A stretch of 64,000 bases of DNA from Falsirhodobacter xinxiangensis. Lineage in GTDB: Bacteria > Pseudomonadota > Alphaproteobacteria > Rhodobacterales > Rhodobacteraceae. The stretch covers positions 141,433-205,432 of the forward strand of contig NZ_SMYN01000006.1 in the NCBI RefSeq assembly GCF_004959935.1, in the 5' to 3' direction. Both the position numbers and the translations under genes were made by a program. This document shows positions 35,677-44,951 of this stretch, in pieces (the stretch's first letter is position 1; every line of letters starts with the position of its first letter). Below the pieces are notes generated by a model that was not told the DNA's origin, searched no databases, and saw only the letters and a program-made list of their open reading frames with translations.

Positions 35677-37290
35677 TCAGGCTTCCAGCCAGACGTATTC
35701 GGCGAAGGCATAACCCATCTGCCCGCCCAGCGGGTTGGGGGCCAGACCCTTCAGCTTGGACGAAAGCGCATCGACGTTGGAGATATAGGCGGGGATGAGG
35801 GTGCCGGCCTCGTTCGCGACCATCTCCTGCATCTCCCAATAGATGTCCTTGCGCAGGTTGTCGTCCAGCGCGCCACGCGCCTCGACCAGCATCGAATCGA
35901 ACTTCTCGGATTTATACTGGCTTTCGTTCCACGGCGCGTCCGATGCGTAAAGCAGCGAGAACAGGATGTCGGGCGTCGGGCGCGGGTTGATGTTGCCGAA
36001 ATGGATCGCCGATTTCAGCCAGTAGTTCGACCAGTAGCCATCCGCCGGAACGCGCTGCACATCGAAGGGCATGCCCGCCTCGGACCCGGCCTGCTGGACG
36101 ACCATCGCCATGTCCACCGCCGAGGTCGGCGCGTCGGAGGTCACGATCGGAATCGCCTGCCCCAGAACGCCCGCCTTTTCGAACAGCGATTTCGCGCGTT
36201 CGGGATCGTATGCGCGCGGCGCGATGTTCGGATTGTGATAGCGGTCCATGGCCGAGACCGGCTGATCGTTCCCCACCGTGCCAAGACCGCGCAGCACGCC
36301 GTTCACGATGGCGTCGCGGTTCATCAGGTATTTCATCCCCTCGACGAAGCCGGCCTTGGTGCCGGGGTCCATGTCCAGACGGATGTTGAGGTTGGTATAG
36401 TTCCCCGAGGTCGTGACCGAAGTCTGTACGTGGCTTTGCCCTTCCAGCATCCGCATCGAACGCGGGTTGATCGAGGCGCCCATGTGGATGTCGCCCGACA
36501 GCACCGCATTGACGCGGGCATTGTTGTCCGAAATGGCGAAATATTCGAAGCTGTCGAGGTAAGGCCCCTGCCCCTTGAAGTAATTCGCGTTCTTCGTGCC
36601 GATGGAGCGCACGCCGGGCTCGAACGTCTCGCATACGAAGGCGCCGGTGCCGTTGGCCTTGGTGAAGTCGGTGGTGCCTTCCGCCACGATCATGAAATGG
36701 TGCAGCGACAGGATCACCGGAAGGTCGGCATTGGCCGCGGCCAGCACGAATTTCACGGTCAGATCATCCACCGCCGACACTTCGGCGATCTGTTTCGCGA
36801 TGGTCGCGGCCTTGGACCCCACGGCGGGATCGGTGTGGCGCTTCATGGAATAGACGACATCGGCGGCGGTCAGCGATTTGCCGTCATGGAAGGTCACACC
36901 CGGCTTCAGCTTCACCTGCCATGTCAGCGCATCGCTCGTCTCGATGCTTTCGGCCAGTTCCATCTGTGCCGTGCCCTTCTCGTCCAGGAAGGTCAGGCGG
37001 TTGTAGAAGGCGCAGCAGCGGACGTAATCGGTCGAAAGCGACGCCTTGGCCGGGTCCAGCGTATCGGCGGTCGAAGCCGACCAGCCCGCGCCCTTCAGGT
37101 GCCCGCCCGTCACCGGCGTCTGTGCCACGGCGGCACCGGCGCGCAGCAGCAGACTGCCGCCCGCACCCATCGCAACTCCGGATGCCATCAGCATCTTCAG
37201 CAGGTCGCGCCGCGAGGCACCCCTGCGGATGGCGGCCTCGACCATCGCGTCGTCACGGCCCGTCCAGTTGTTCGGTCTGTAGTCTTTCAT
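35677..37290 (-). CDS. Peptide/opine-type ABC transporter substrate-binding protein with Tat signal
   Basis: A 537-residue family 5 solute-binding protein (ADTLDPAKASLST, LKPGVTFHDGKSLTAADVVYSMKRH). The N-terminus has a twin-arginine-type leader: RRDLLKMLMASGVAMGAGGSLLL, so it may be exported folded. I begin at ATG 37290; the longer frame upstream is not coding. Family 5 proteins bind peptides, opines, nickel or sugars; the neighbouring amidohydrolase, aminotransferase and amine-oxidase genes suggest a nitrogenous organic ligand. Confidence 0.9.
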   Translation of the reverse strand: MKDYRPNNWTGRDDAMVEAAIRRGASRRDLLKMLMASGVAMGAGGSLLLRAGAAVAQTPVTGGHLKGAGWSASTADTLDPAKASLSTDYVRCCAFYNRLTFLDEKGTAQMELAESIETSDALTWQVKLKPGVTFHDGKSLTAADVVYSMKRHTDPAVGSKAATIAKQIAEVSAVDDLTVKFVLAAANADLPVILSLHHFMIVAEGTTDFTKANGTGAFVCETFEPGVRSIGTKNANYFKGQGPYLDSFEYFAISDNNARVNAVLSGDIHMGASINPRSMRMLEGQSHVQTSVTTSGNYTNLNIRLDMDPGTKAGFVEGMKYLMNRDAIVNGVLRGLGTVGNDQPVSAMDRYHNPNIAPRAYDPERAKSLFEKAGVLGQAIPIVTSDAPTSAVDMAMVVQQAGSEAGMPFDVQRVPADGYWSNYWLKSAIHFGNINPRPTPDILFSLLYASDAPWNESQYKSEKFDSMLVEARGALDDNLRKDIYWEMQEMVANEAGTLIPAYISNVDALSSKLKGLAPNPLGGQMGYAFAEYVWLEA

Positions 37291-37310
37291 CGCATTCCCC
37301 TGTTGGAAGT

Positions 37311-37340
37311 GCCCGGCGGTTCTGGCGACCGCCTCCGGGC
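37311..37340 (-). other. Intra-operon hairpin upstream of the binding-protein gene
   Basis: GGCGGT/ACCGCC (6 bp, seven-base loop) flanked by outer GCCC/GGGC pairs with a small bulge. It stands between the HAD-hydrolase stop and the binding-protein start, mirroring the hairpin on the other side of that gene. Confidence 0.45.
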
Positions 37341-37348
37341 CTTGAAAG

Positions 37349-38077
37349 TCACTTGAACGCTTCGTCCGCCGCATCGGCCAGTTCGGCCAGCGCGTGGTAG
37401 TGGTAGTCCGGCTTGGTGAAGGCCGCAGGTTCGATGGTGCCCCCGTATCCGTCCTGCGCATGGCGGCGCTGAATCCAGGCGTTGGTCATCCCAAGCTCGC
37501 GCGAGATGCCGATGTCGTGATGCTGGCTTTGCGCGGTGTGCAGGATGTCGTCTTTCGTGCCGCCCTGCTGGGCGACGAAATCGAAAACCTGATGGAAGAA
37601 GGCGGGGTCGGGCTTTTCGGTGCCCGTATCGTCGGTGGTGAAGGATGCCCAGAAGGGGTTGCCCAGCTTCTGCTCGTATTTTTCGAACGCCCAGCGGCGG
37701 GCATTGGTCATCGCGATCAGCCGGTAATGGGTCTTCAGCCGGGCCATCGCCTCGACGCTGTCGGGAAAGGGTTTCGCCTCACCCACCGCGTCGATCATGA
37801 ACTGGCGGTTCGCGGGCGTGTCGGGCAGGCCCAGTGCGGCGGCGATGCGGCCATAGCAGCGGCCCAGATCGTCGGGAAACCGTGCCGCGCCGTCTTCGTA
37901 GCGGGCGGCGCGGTAATGGGTCAGTGCCTGTTCGGCATCGACGGTCATCCCGGCATCGGCAGCAATCTTCGCCAGCCCCCCGGTGATCGCGCCTTCGAAA
38001 TCGATCAGCGTGCCGACCACGTCGAACGAGACGTAGGCGAAACGGTCGAGCGGCTTTGCGGCGGTATCGGTCGCCAT
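37349..38077 (-). CDS. HAD-superfamily hydrolase, haloacid dehalogenase type II-like (first copy)
   Basis: A 242-residue HAD protein. Motif I is FDVVGTLIDF (nucleophile Asp), motif II AMTNARR, motif III Lys in TEKPDP and motif IV around SQHHDIG. It resembles type II haloacid dehalogenases, but the SSN-type residues of proven dehalogenases are replaced by SQHH, so a phosphatase or other role is possible. Start ATG 38077 has AAAGGA upstream. A second, related HAD gene lies at 43.0 kb, which suggests paired functions in this locus. Confidence 0.82.
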   Translation of the reverse strand: MATDTAAKPLDRFAYVSFDVVGTLIDFEGAITGGLAKIAADAGMTVDAEQALTHYRAARYEDGAARFPDDLGRCYGRIAAALGLPDTPANRQFMIDAVGEAKPFPDSVEAMARLKTHYRLIAMTNARRWAFEKYEQKLGNPFWASFTTDDTGTEKPDPAFFHQVFDFVAQQGGTKDDILHTAQSQHHDIGISRELGMTNAWIQRRHAQDGYGGTIEPAAFTKPDYHYHALAELADAADEAFK

Positions 38078-38210
38078 ATCGGGCAGTCCTTTCTGTTCTG
38101 GATCGCCGGGCCTTCCCTTGACGATCAGGTTCGCCTTGTTCCGCGCTTGGGAGTTGCCGAAACCCGGCAGGCCAGCAGCAGATTGTTTCGTATTCAGCCG
38201 GGGCGCGGCA

Positions 38211-39101
38211 TCAGTAGCCGCGCGCCCTGTCCACCGCCCCCGGCACGGGCGCGCCATTCCGCAGCGCGCGCAGGACGGCCAGCGCATGCTCGGCCCCTTC
38301 GACCGCATCGGTGACCGCAGCGATATGCGGCGTCACGATCACGCGCGGATCTGCCCATGCCCAATGACCGGGCGGCAGCGGCTCGGGGTTCGTCACGTCC
38401 AGCATCGCGAAATCCAGCGTCACGCCCAATGCCCGGCGCAGCGCGTCCATATCCAGCTGCGCACCCCGCCCGGCATGAACCAGCCGCGCCCCCTTCGGCA
38501 GGGCGGCGAAGAACGCATCGTCCATCATCCCCCGCGTCTGATCGGTCAGCGGCAGAAGGCAGACGACGATGTCGGTGCGCGCAAGGAAGGCGCCAAGGTC
38601 GGTGAAAACCTCCACCCCGTCCACCGGATCGCCTGACCGGCTCCACCCCGCGACGGGAAAGCCGAGGGAGGAGAGGCCCTGCGCGACAAGCCGACCGATG
38701 CGGCCCATGCCCATGATCCCCACGCGGCGCGTGCGGGCAAGCGCCGCGCCATGTCCGGCCCATTCCCCGCGCGAGGCCCGTTCCAGATAAAGCGGCAGGT
38801 CGCGGTGCATTGCCAGCACGGCCATCACCGTCCAATCGCGGACCATCGCCTCGATCCCCGGCGCAAGCGTGCGGGACAGAACGACCCGGTCCGGCATGGG
38901 CGGCATGTGATCCGTTCCCGCCCCGACACAGATCACCGCCCGCAGGTTTGGGAACCGCGCAAGGTCGGGCGGGGTCCAGCAGGCAATCTCGGTCACCGCC
39001 TCGGGGTCGGAGTCGTCCAGCAGGATCGGCTCCCCCGCCTCGGCAAAGACACGCGACCAGACCGCCGCCCGTTCGGGCAGGGAGATCAGCAGAAGCGTCA
39101 T
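38211..39101 (-). CDS. D-isomer-specific 2-hydroxyacid dehydrogenase family protein
   Basis: A 296-residue NAD(P)-dependent oxidoreductase interconverting a 2-oxoacid and a D-2-hydroxyacid. The Rossmann motif is GIMGMGRIGRLVAQGL, and the catalytic set is visible: Arg in VHAGRGAQL, Glu in NPEPLPPGH and His in TPHIAAVTD. The first residues overlap the end of the aminotransferase gene by four bases, suggesting it may act on the oxoacid that enzyme makes. The natural substrate is unknown. Confidence 0.87.
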   Translation of the reverse strand: MTLLLISLPERAAVWSRVFAEAGEPILLDDSDPEAVTEIACWTPPDLARFPNLRAVICVGAGTDHMPPMPDRVVLSRTLAPGIEAMVRDWTVMAVLAMHRDLPLYLERASRGEWAGHGAALARTRRVGIMGMGRIGRLVAQGLSSLGFPVAGWSRSGDPVDGVEVFTDLGAFLARTDIVVCLLPLTDQTRGMMDDAFFAALPKGARLVHAGRGAQLDMDALRRALGVTLDFAMLDVTNPEPLPPGHWAWADPRVIVTPHIAAVTDAVEGAEHALAVLRALRNGAPVPGAVDRARGY

Positions 39102-40462
39102 CCGCGCAGGACCGCGCGGATTTCGGGATCGTCCAGCGTCAGGTCCAACACGCGGCGGGTGCGGGCGACGATCTGGTCGATCTCGTCATCCGTGCAGCAC
39201 AGAGGCGGGGCATAGCCGAAGATGCCCTGCGGGAAGGACCGCACGATCAGCCCCTGCTCCCACGCGCGGTCGAACAGGCGCGTTGCGGGCTGGACGGCGG
39301 CGGGCAGCGGGGTCTTGGCGTCCTTGTCCGTCACCAGTTCGACCGCCGCCAGCATCCCCCGGCCCCGCACGTCGCCCACCAGCGGGTGATCGCGCAGCGT
39401 CGCAAGGCCCGCTTGCAGACGCGCACCTGCACGGCGCCCGTTTTCCAGCAGCCCGCCCTCGTAAAGCGCCAGAACCTCCAGCGCGACGGCGGCAGAAACC
39501 GGATGCGCAGAATAGGTGAAACCATGCCCCACCGCCTTGCCCCCCGCCCCTTCGGCAATGGTTTCATAGACATGGTCGCGCATGAACACCGCGCCCATCG
39601 GCACATAGCCCGAAGTCAGCCCCTTGGCCGTGGTCATCAGGTCGGGCACGATCCCTTCGTCGTCGCTTGCGAACAGGGGGCCGGTGCGGCCGAAACCGGT
39701 GATGACCTCGTCGGCCACGACCAGCACGCCGTATTCGGCGCAGACATCGGCCATCGCCTTGACCCAGCCCTTCGGCGGCACCAGAACACCGCCCGACCCC
39801 TGGATCGGTTCGATATAGAAGGCGGCGACGCGGTCCGGCCCGATCGCCTCGATCTTGGCGCGCAGTTCCGCGACCGAGGCGGCGGTGATGTCGGCGTTCG
39901 GGTTGCGATAGGCGTAGTGCGACGAAATCTTGTGCTGCCAATCGTAAGGCACGCCGAAGCCGTCATGGAACCCCGGCAGCGCCGTCAGCCCCGCGCCCAT
40001 CGTGGTCGATCCGTGATATCCCTGCTGGACCGAGATGAACTGATCGCGCCCCGGCTGCCCCTTGGCGTGCCAGTAATAGCGGATGAAGCGGATCGTGCTG
40101 TCCACCGCGTCCGAACCGCCCAGCGTGAAGTAGATGTGGTTCAGATCGCCGGGGCTGCGTTCCGCCAGCGCAGCGGCCAGACGGATCGGCGCCTCGGCCC
40201 CCAGATCGAAATAGCCGGTGGCATAGGGCAGACGGCGCATCTGTTCTGCCGCAGCCTCAACGATGCTTTCATGGCCATAGCCCGCGTTCACGCACCACAG
40301 CCCAGCGAAACCGTCGATCAGCTGGCGTCCTTCGGCATCCGTGACGATGGCGCCCTTTGCCGAGGACAGCACCCGCACCCCCCGCGCCTCGTGCCCGCGA
40401 AAGGACGAGACCGGATGGACCAGATGGCGGCGGTCGAGTTCGACGAGTGAGTTGGAAAGCAT
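39098..40462 (-). CDS. Class III PLP-dependent aminotransferase
   Basis: A 454-residue omega-type aminotransferase. PLP-binding features are intact: YHGSTTMGA, VVADEVITGFGRTGPLF and the Schiff-base Lys in TTAKGLTSGYVPMG. Enzymes of this class move amino groups from diamines, beta-alanine or similar omega-amino compounds to pyruvate or 2-oxoglutarate. It lies 12 bases after the GNAT gene and overlaps the dehydrogenase gene, so it belongs to the same operon. Confidence 0.9.
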   Translation of the reverse strand: MLSNSLVELDRRHLVHPVSSFRGHEARGVRVLSSAKGAIVTDAEGRQLIDGFAGLWCVNAGYGHESIVEAAAEQMRRLPYATGYFDLGAEAPIRLAAALAERSPGDLNHIYFTLGGSDAVDSTIRFIRYYWHAKGQPGRDQFISVQQGYHGSTTMGAGLTALPGFHDGFGVPYDWQHKISSHYAYRNPNADITAASVAELRAKIEAIGPDRVAAFYIEPIQGSGGVLVPPKGWVKAMADVCAEYGVLVVADEVITGFGRTGPLFASDDEGIVPDLMTTAKGLTSGYVPMGAVFMRDHVYETIAEGAGGKAVGHGFTYSAHPVSAAVALEVLALYEGGLLENGRRAGARLQAGLATLRDHPLVGDVRGRGMLAAVELVTDKDAKTPLPAAVQPATRLFDRAWEQGLIVRSFPQGIFGYAPPLCCTDDEIDQIVARTRRVLDLTLDDPEIRAVLRG

Positions 40463-40474
40463 GGAAAACTCCGT

Positions 40475-41263
40475 TCAGCCCAAGGCTTGCGATACGAGGG
40501 CGTATGTCTTGAAATCCGATGGCACAGCGGGGCGCGCGCCGCGCGTCATCGCGATACCGCCCCCGACATGCGCAAGGCCGAGCGAGGCGGCGAAATCCGA
40601 AAGCCCGCGCGCAAGGTCCACGCGCAGGAAACCGCCCGCACAGCGCCGCGCCGCTTCGGCCAGCAAGGCGCGGGCGGAAGCGTCGTTCGAGGCGACGATG
40701 GGGCCGACCAGCCGCCCTCGCCCAAAATCGCGCAGGACGGTAAAGCCGCCGGTCGTGCGAAGCCCCACGCCCCCCATCCGGGCCAGAAGGTTCGTCCGGT
40801 CCATGCCACTGGCGGCAAGGTCGAGCGCCGGATCGGGCTCGCCCTCCGTCACCGCCTGTTCCGGCGTTGCGGTCAGTGCGATCCCCTGATGCTGCGCGAT
40901 GGTGCCGGTGGCGACGAAGCCCAGCTTCTCATACAGCGGCAGACCGTCGGTGGTGGCAACCAGCCGCATCGCGCGCGGGCCTGCGCGGTCCATAACCGCC
41001 GCCATCAATTCGCGACCCAATCCCCGTCCACGCATCGACGCGTCCACGATGATCATGCTGAGCGTCGCGACATCCCCGAAGCACGAGCAAAGCGCGGTGC
41101 CGACCACGACCTCGCCATCCAGCGCCACGACCCCGTCCGAGACGGACAGCGTCAGCGCCCAATCCTCGGCCCGGTGCGGCCAGCCCGCCTGCTGCGACAG
41201 GCGCAGCGCACCCGCCAGGTGCTGGGGGCCGAAGGTCTCGATGCGGTGTTTCGTCGTGGTCAT
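40475..41263 (-). CDS. GNAT-family N-acetyltransferase (first copy)
   Basis: A 262-residue two-part GNAT protein. The N-terminal acetyl-CoA-binding domain shows MRGRGLGRELMAAVMDRAG; the C-terminal half is a second GNAT-like domain, GRGRLVGPIVASND. It ends TYALVSQALG, almost the same as TYGLASHSLG at the end of the second GNAT in this locus (44.9 kb), so the two are paralogues. The acceptor substrate is unknown; the setting suggests an amine or amino acid. Confidence 0.82.
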   Translation of the reverse strand: MTTTKHRIETFGPQHLAGALRLSQQAGWPHRAEDWALTLSVSDGVVALDGEVVVGTALCSCFGDVATLSMIIVDASMRGRGLGRELMAAVMDRAGPRAMRLVATTDGLPLYEKLGFVATGTIAQHQGIALTATPEQAVTEGEPDPALDLAASGMDRTNLLARMGGVGLRTTGGFTVLRDFGRGRLVGPIVASNDASARALLAEAARRCAGGFLRVDLARGLSDFAASLGLAHVGGGIAMTRGARPAVPSDFKTYALVSQALG

Positions 41264-41378
41264 GGGGTCAATCCTGTTTGATCCAGCCTAGGTCGGGCGT
41301 TCCGGCATGATCGCCCTTCTGCGCGCGGCGGGCGGCAGTTTGCTGCGGAAGCATCACAGGCCGCCGCAGAAAATGCCG

Positions 41379-42461
41379 TCACCCCGCCGCGACCGCCCGG
41401 ATCATCGCGCAGGCCTCGTGCAGCTCGGTGCGGGTCAGGTATTCCTCGGGGCGGTGGGCGCGGGCAATGTCGCCGGGTCCGCAGATGATCGCGGGAATGC
41501 CCGCCTGCTGGAACAGCCCCGCTTCGGTGCCATAGCTGACCGCGCCAAGTGGTTCCTGCCCCGTCACCCGCGTCATCAGATCGGCCAGTGGATCGGCACG
41601 GTCCAAAGCCAGCGCGGGATAGGAGGACAGCCATTCCGCCGCAACACCTGCCGCCAGCACCGGGCCCAGAAGCGAGCGGGGATCGACGCCATGGATCGCG
41701 CGGGCCTCCACCTCCGCCTCGGCATGGCCGGGAACGATGTTCAGCGCCTGCCCGCCTTTGACGGTGCCTATCTGGATCGTGGAATAAGGCGGAACGAAGC
41801 GCGCATCCTGCGGCCCGTCCTCCAGCGCGCGGGCCTGCGCCTCGGCGGCGGTCAGGGCGGGCAGCAGCGCATGGATGGCGTTGATGCCCAGATCGGGGCG
41901 CGAGCTGTGGGCCGGACGCCCCTTGGAGATCAGCCGGATCGCCGCCTTTCCCTTATGGGCCAGCACCGGCACCAGCCTTGATGGCTCGCCCACGATGCAG
42001 CCCGAGGGCGGCGCGCAAAGGTCCGGAAGCGCGGCGATCAGATGCGGCACGCCCCGGCATCCCGCTTCCTCGTCATAGGACAGCGCGATATGGACGGTCG
42101 CCCCAGATGCGATCAACTCCGGCACCGAGGACAGCACCGCCGCCACGAAGCCCTTCATGTCGCAGGCCCCGCGCCCGATCAGCCGATCGCCATCTTCCCG
42201 CAGGGTGAAGGGGTCGGCCAGCCATTCCGGCTCGCCCGCCGGGACGACATCGACATGACCCGACAGGATCACCCCCGCGCGCGAGGGATCGCCGATGGTG
42301 GCGAACAGGTTGAAACGGTCTCCCTCCGGCCCGCGCAGAAGCGTCGGGGCGATGCCGTGCCCGCGCAGGTGATCGGCCACGAATTCCATCAACGCGCCAT
42401 TGGGTGTGCCCACGACGCTGGGGAATGCAACCAGCCGGGCCAGCATCGCCTCGGGGGTCAT
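41379..42461 (-). CDS. M20-family deacetylase (acetylornithine deacetylase/ArgE-like)
   Basis: A 360-residue zinc amidohydrolase of the ArgE/DapE family. Metal ligands are in place: SGHVDVVPAG, GACDMKGF, catalytic DEEAGCRG and the late His in AHRPEEYL. ArgE itself releases acetate from N-acetylornithine, but in this catabolic locus it may hydrolyse another N-acyl amino compound. Start ATG 42461 overlaps the cupin gene by four bases. Confidence 0.87.
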   Translation of the reverse strand: MTPEAMLARLVAFPSVVGTPNGALMEFVADHLRGHGIAPTLLRGPEGDRFNLFATIGDPSRAGVILSGHVDVVPAGEPEWLADPFTLREDGDRLIGRGACDMKGFVAAVLSSVPELIASGATVHIALSYDEEAGCRGVPHLIAALPDLCAPPSGCIVGEPSRLVPVLAHKGKAAIRLISKGRPAHSSRPDLGINAIHALLPALTAAEAQARALEDGPQDARFVPPYSTIQIGTVKGGQALNIVPGHAEAEVEARAIHGVDPRSLLGPVLAAGVAAEWLSSYPALALDRADPLADLMTRVTGQEPLGAVSYGTEAGLFQQAGIPAIICGPGDIARAHRPEEYLTRTELHEACAMIRAVAAG

Positions 42462-42817
42462 GATGCGAAGACGTAGATCTTGCGGACGGTGCGGATCGTC
42501 TTCCACAGCCCAACGAAGCCCGGCTTCATCACGAAACTGTCGCCCGCGACGAAGCGCTGCATCTCGCCGCCCTCCTCGGTGATCTCGACCTCGCCTTCCA
42601 GCAGGTGGCAGAATTCGAACGCTTCGCCCTTGATCGAGCGGGTGGTGCCGGGGGTCGCCTCCCAGATGCCGGTGCGGGTCTGGGTCCAGGTGCCATTGGA
42701 TTCGTCCAGCGGCCATGTCTTGAACGACGGCGAACCTTCCACCAGACGGTCCGGGGCGGGCAGGTCCTCGCGCGGGGCGAAGGCGGGCGTGGGTTCGATG
42801 CGGTGCAGCAGGCTCAT
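42458..42817 (-). CDS. Cupin-domain protein (DUF861 type)
   Basis: A 119-residue single cupin with EFCHLLEGEVEITEEGG and GDSFVMKPGFVGLWKT, the DUF861/EutQ-like pattern often found beside amine and sugar catabolic genes. The catalytic or sensory role is unknown. It is the first gene of the leftward operon and starts at ATG 42817. Confidence 0.82.
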   Translation of the reverse strand: MSLLHRIEPTPAFAPREDLPAPDRLVEGSPSFKTWPLDESNGTWTQTRTGIWEATPGTTRSIKGEAFEFCHLLEGEVEITEEGGEMQRFVAGDSFVMKPGFVGLWKTIRTVRKIYVFAS

Positions 42818-43014
42818 GTCATATCCTTTCGTTGCCCACCCACCATGACCGGCGCGCGCACATGGGCGGCACCGTTGTTCCGGGCGCGGCGGCATCCGCT
42901 GCCGCATCGGGGGGCGAATACGCAATATCCTGCGCCCAAAGCCCGGACTGCGGCAATCCGTGTTGCCGAAGCGGGGCGATGGTGATGGAGAACAGGAACG
43001 CCCGGAGAGACGAG
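42818..43014. promoter_or_regulatory. Divergent control region of the amine-type catabolic locus
   Basis: These 197 bases separate the leftward cupin-led operon from the rightward HAD-oxidoreductase pair and should hold both promoters. I see no convincing operator; the locus also contains no dedicated regulator unless the AraC gene at 46.0 kb serves it. Confidence 0.4.
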
Positions 43015-43677
43015 ATGACCTTCCGCCCCAAACTCATCACTTTCGACTGCCACGGCACGATGATCTTCTTCGACATGGCCGGAGCCGCACGCGACCATTA
43101 CGGCGCGGCGCTGGGCGATCGGATCGACGGCTTCATCGCCGATTTCGCCGCATACAGGCTGGACGAGGTGCTGGGCGCGTGGAAACCCTATGCCGAGGTG
43201 GTGCACAATTCGCTGGAGCGCACCTGCAAGCGCAACGGTGTCGCCTTCGATCCTGCCGTTGCCGCGGATATCTATGACCGCGTGCCGACCTGGGGCCCGC
43301 ATGCGGACGTGCCCGCGGGCCTTCAGCGCATCGCCGGAAAGATCCCGCTGGTGGCGCTGACCAATTCCATGAACGTCCAGATCCCGCACAATATCGCGCG
43401 CCTTGGCGCACCGATCGACCATGTGTTCACCGCCGAAAGCGCAGGGGCCTACAAGCCGCAGATGCAGGCGTTCGAATATATGTTCGACCAGCTTGGCTGC
43501 GGCCCCGAGGATGTGCTGCACGTCTCGTCCAGCTTCCGCTATGACCTGATGACGGCGCATGATCTGGGCATCCGGAACAAGGTCTGGGTGAACCGCGGCC
43601 ACGAACCCGCGAACCCCTATTACGGCTATACCGAGGTGAAGGACATCTCTGGCCTGGCCGAGGTGGTCGGGCTGTGA
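43015..43677 (+). CDS. HAD-superfamily hydrolase, haloacid dehalogenase type II-like (second copy)
   Basis: A 220-residue HAD protein related to the one at 37.3 kb. Motif I TFDCHGTMIFFD (nucleophile Asp), motif II ALTNSMN, Lys in AYKPQ and motif IV HVSSSFRYDLM. The SSSF..D segment is nearer to the SSN..D of true type II dehalogenases than the first copy. I start at ATG 43015, preceded by GGAGAG. It overlaps the FAD oxidoreductase by four bases. Confidence 0.82.
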   Translation: MTFRPKLITFDCHGTMIFFDMAGAARDHYGAALGDRIDGFIADFAAYRLDEVLGAWKPYAEVVHNSLERTCKRNGVAFDPAVAADIYDRVPTWGPHADVPAGLQRIAGKIPLVALTNSMNVQIPHNIARLGAPIDHVFTAESAGAYKPQMQAFEYMFDQLGCGPEDVLHVSSSFRYDLMTAHDLGIRNKVWVNRGHEPANPYYGYTEVKDISGLAEVVGL

Positions 43678-44951
43678 AATACGCGTCCTACTGGCATGAC
43701 AGCGCAGTGCCCTTCGCCGATGGGCAGCAAGGCCCGGTCGAAGGGAGCTTCGACGTCGCCGTGATCGGCGCGGGGTTCACCGGACTTTCCGCCGCGCTGA
43801 AGCTGGCGAAGGCGGGGGTGCGCGTCGCCGTGCTGGAGGGCGCGCATGTCGGTGCGGGCGCGTCGGGACGCAATGGCGGGCATCTGAACAACGGGATCGC
43901 GCATGGCTATGCCGCCGCCAAGGCGCATCTGGGCGATGCGCGCGCCCATGCGCTCTACCACGCCTATGACCGCTCGATCGACCTGATCGAGCAGACCATC
44001 GCCGAAGAAGGCATCGCCTGCGACTTTCGCCGCTCGGGCAAGCTGAAGCTGGCGTCCAAGGCCAGCCATGTCGCGGGGCTGCGCGCGAACTTCGAGCTGA
44101 TCCATGCCGAAGTCGATCCCGACACCGCATGGCTGGAGAAGGCCGATCTGGCGGGCGAGGTCGGATCGGATGCGTTTCACGGCGCGATGCTGTATCGCAA
44201 ATCGGCGATGATGCATATGGGCCGCTACGTCAACGGCCTTGCGGCGGCGGCGCATAGGCGTGGCGCGCTGGTCTGGGAAAACGCCCCCGTCATCGCCCGC
44301 AAGCAGGTTCAGGGCGGGTGGGAGCTGCAGACGCCGCGCGGAGCCCTGCGCGCGGGCCGCGTCATCGCGGCAACGGGGGCATATGGCACGACCCCAACGC
44401 TGAAATACTTCCGACGCCGCATCATCTCGGTCGGGTCCTTCATCGTCGCGACACGGCCCCTGACGGATGCCGAAGCGGCGGACGTCATGCCCGGCAACCG
44501 CACTTGCGTGACATCGCTGAACATCGGGAATTATTTCCGCCTGTCGCCCGACAACCGGCTGATCTTCGGCGGGCGGGCGCGCTTCTCGTCGCGGTCGGAC
44601 CAGACCTCGGATGCGAAATCGGGGCTGATCCTGCGCCGGTCGATGGCGTCGATCTTTCCCCGGCTGGCGGATGTCCAGATCGACTATTGCTGGGGCGGGC
44701 TGGTGGACATGACCAAGGACCGCTTCCCGCGTGCCGGAGAGGCGGAGGGTATGCTGTTCGGCATGGGCTATTCCGGGCACGGGGCGCAGATGTCCACGCT
44801 TGTCGGACACTCTTTGGCGGATATGGCGATGGGTCGGGATACGAACCCACTGGCGGGCATGGATTGGCCCGCGATCCCCGCGCATAGCGGCAGGCCGTGG
44901 TTCCTGCCGCTGGTTGGCATGTGGTTCGGGCTGAAAGACCGCCTATCCTAG
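43674..44951 (+). CDS. FAD-dependent amine oxidoreductase (DAO family, PuuB-like)
   Basis: A 425-residue flavoprotein of the D-amino-acid-oxidase fold, closest in appearance to gamma-glutamylputrescine oxidase. The FAD-binding motif is VIGAGFTGLSAALKLAKAG, followed by GAGASGRNGGHLNNG; the C-terminal FAD contact is GMGYSGHGAQMSTLVG. It should oxidise a secondary or primary amine to an imine and then aldehyde. It overlaps the HAD gene upstream and the convergent GNAT gene downstream by nine bases. Confidence 0.88.
   Translation: MKYASYWHDSAVPFADGQQGPVEGSFDVAVIGAGFTGLSAALKLAKAGVRVAVLEGAHVGAGASGRNGGHLNNGIAHGYAAAKAHLGDARAHALYHAYDRSIDLIEQTIAEEGIACDFRRSGKLKLASKASHVAGLRANFELIHAEVDPDTAWLEKADLAGEVGSDAFHGAMLYRKSAMMHMGRYVNGLAAAAHRRGALVWENAPVIARKQVQGGWELQTPRGALRAGRVIAATGAYGTTPTLKYFRRRIISVGSFIVATRPLTDAEAADVMPGNRTCVTSLNIGNYFRLSPDNRLIFGGRARFSSRSDQTSDAKSGLILRRSMASIFPRLADVQIDYCWGGLVDMTKDRFPRAGEAEGMLFGMGYSGHGAQMSTLVGHSLADMAMGRDTNPLAGMDWPAIPAHSGRPWFLPLVGMWFGLKDRLS

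Noticed and set aside
39098..42461. Considered an ectoine-degradation cluster because of the aminotransferase and deacetylase
   Set aside because: There is no M24-type ectoine hydrolase or AstE-like DoeB deacetylase; the deacetylase is an M20 enzyme and the other genes do not fit.
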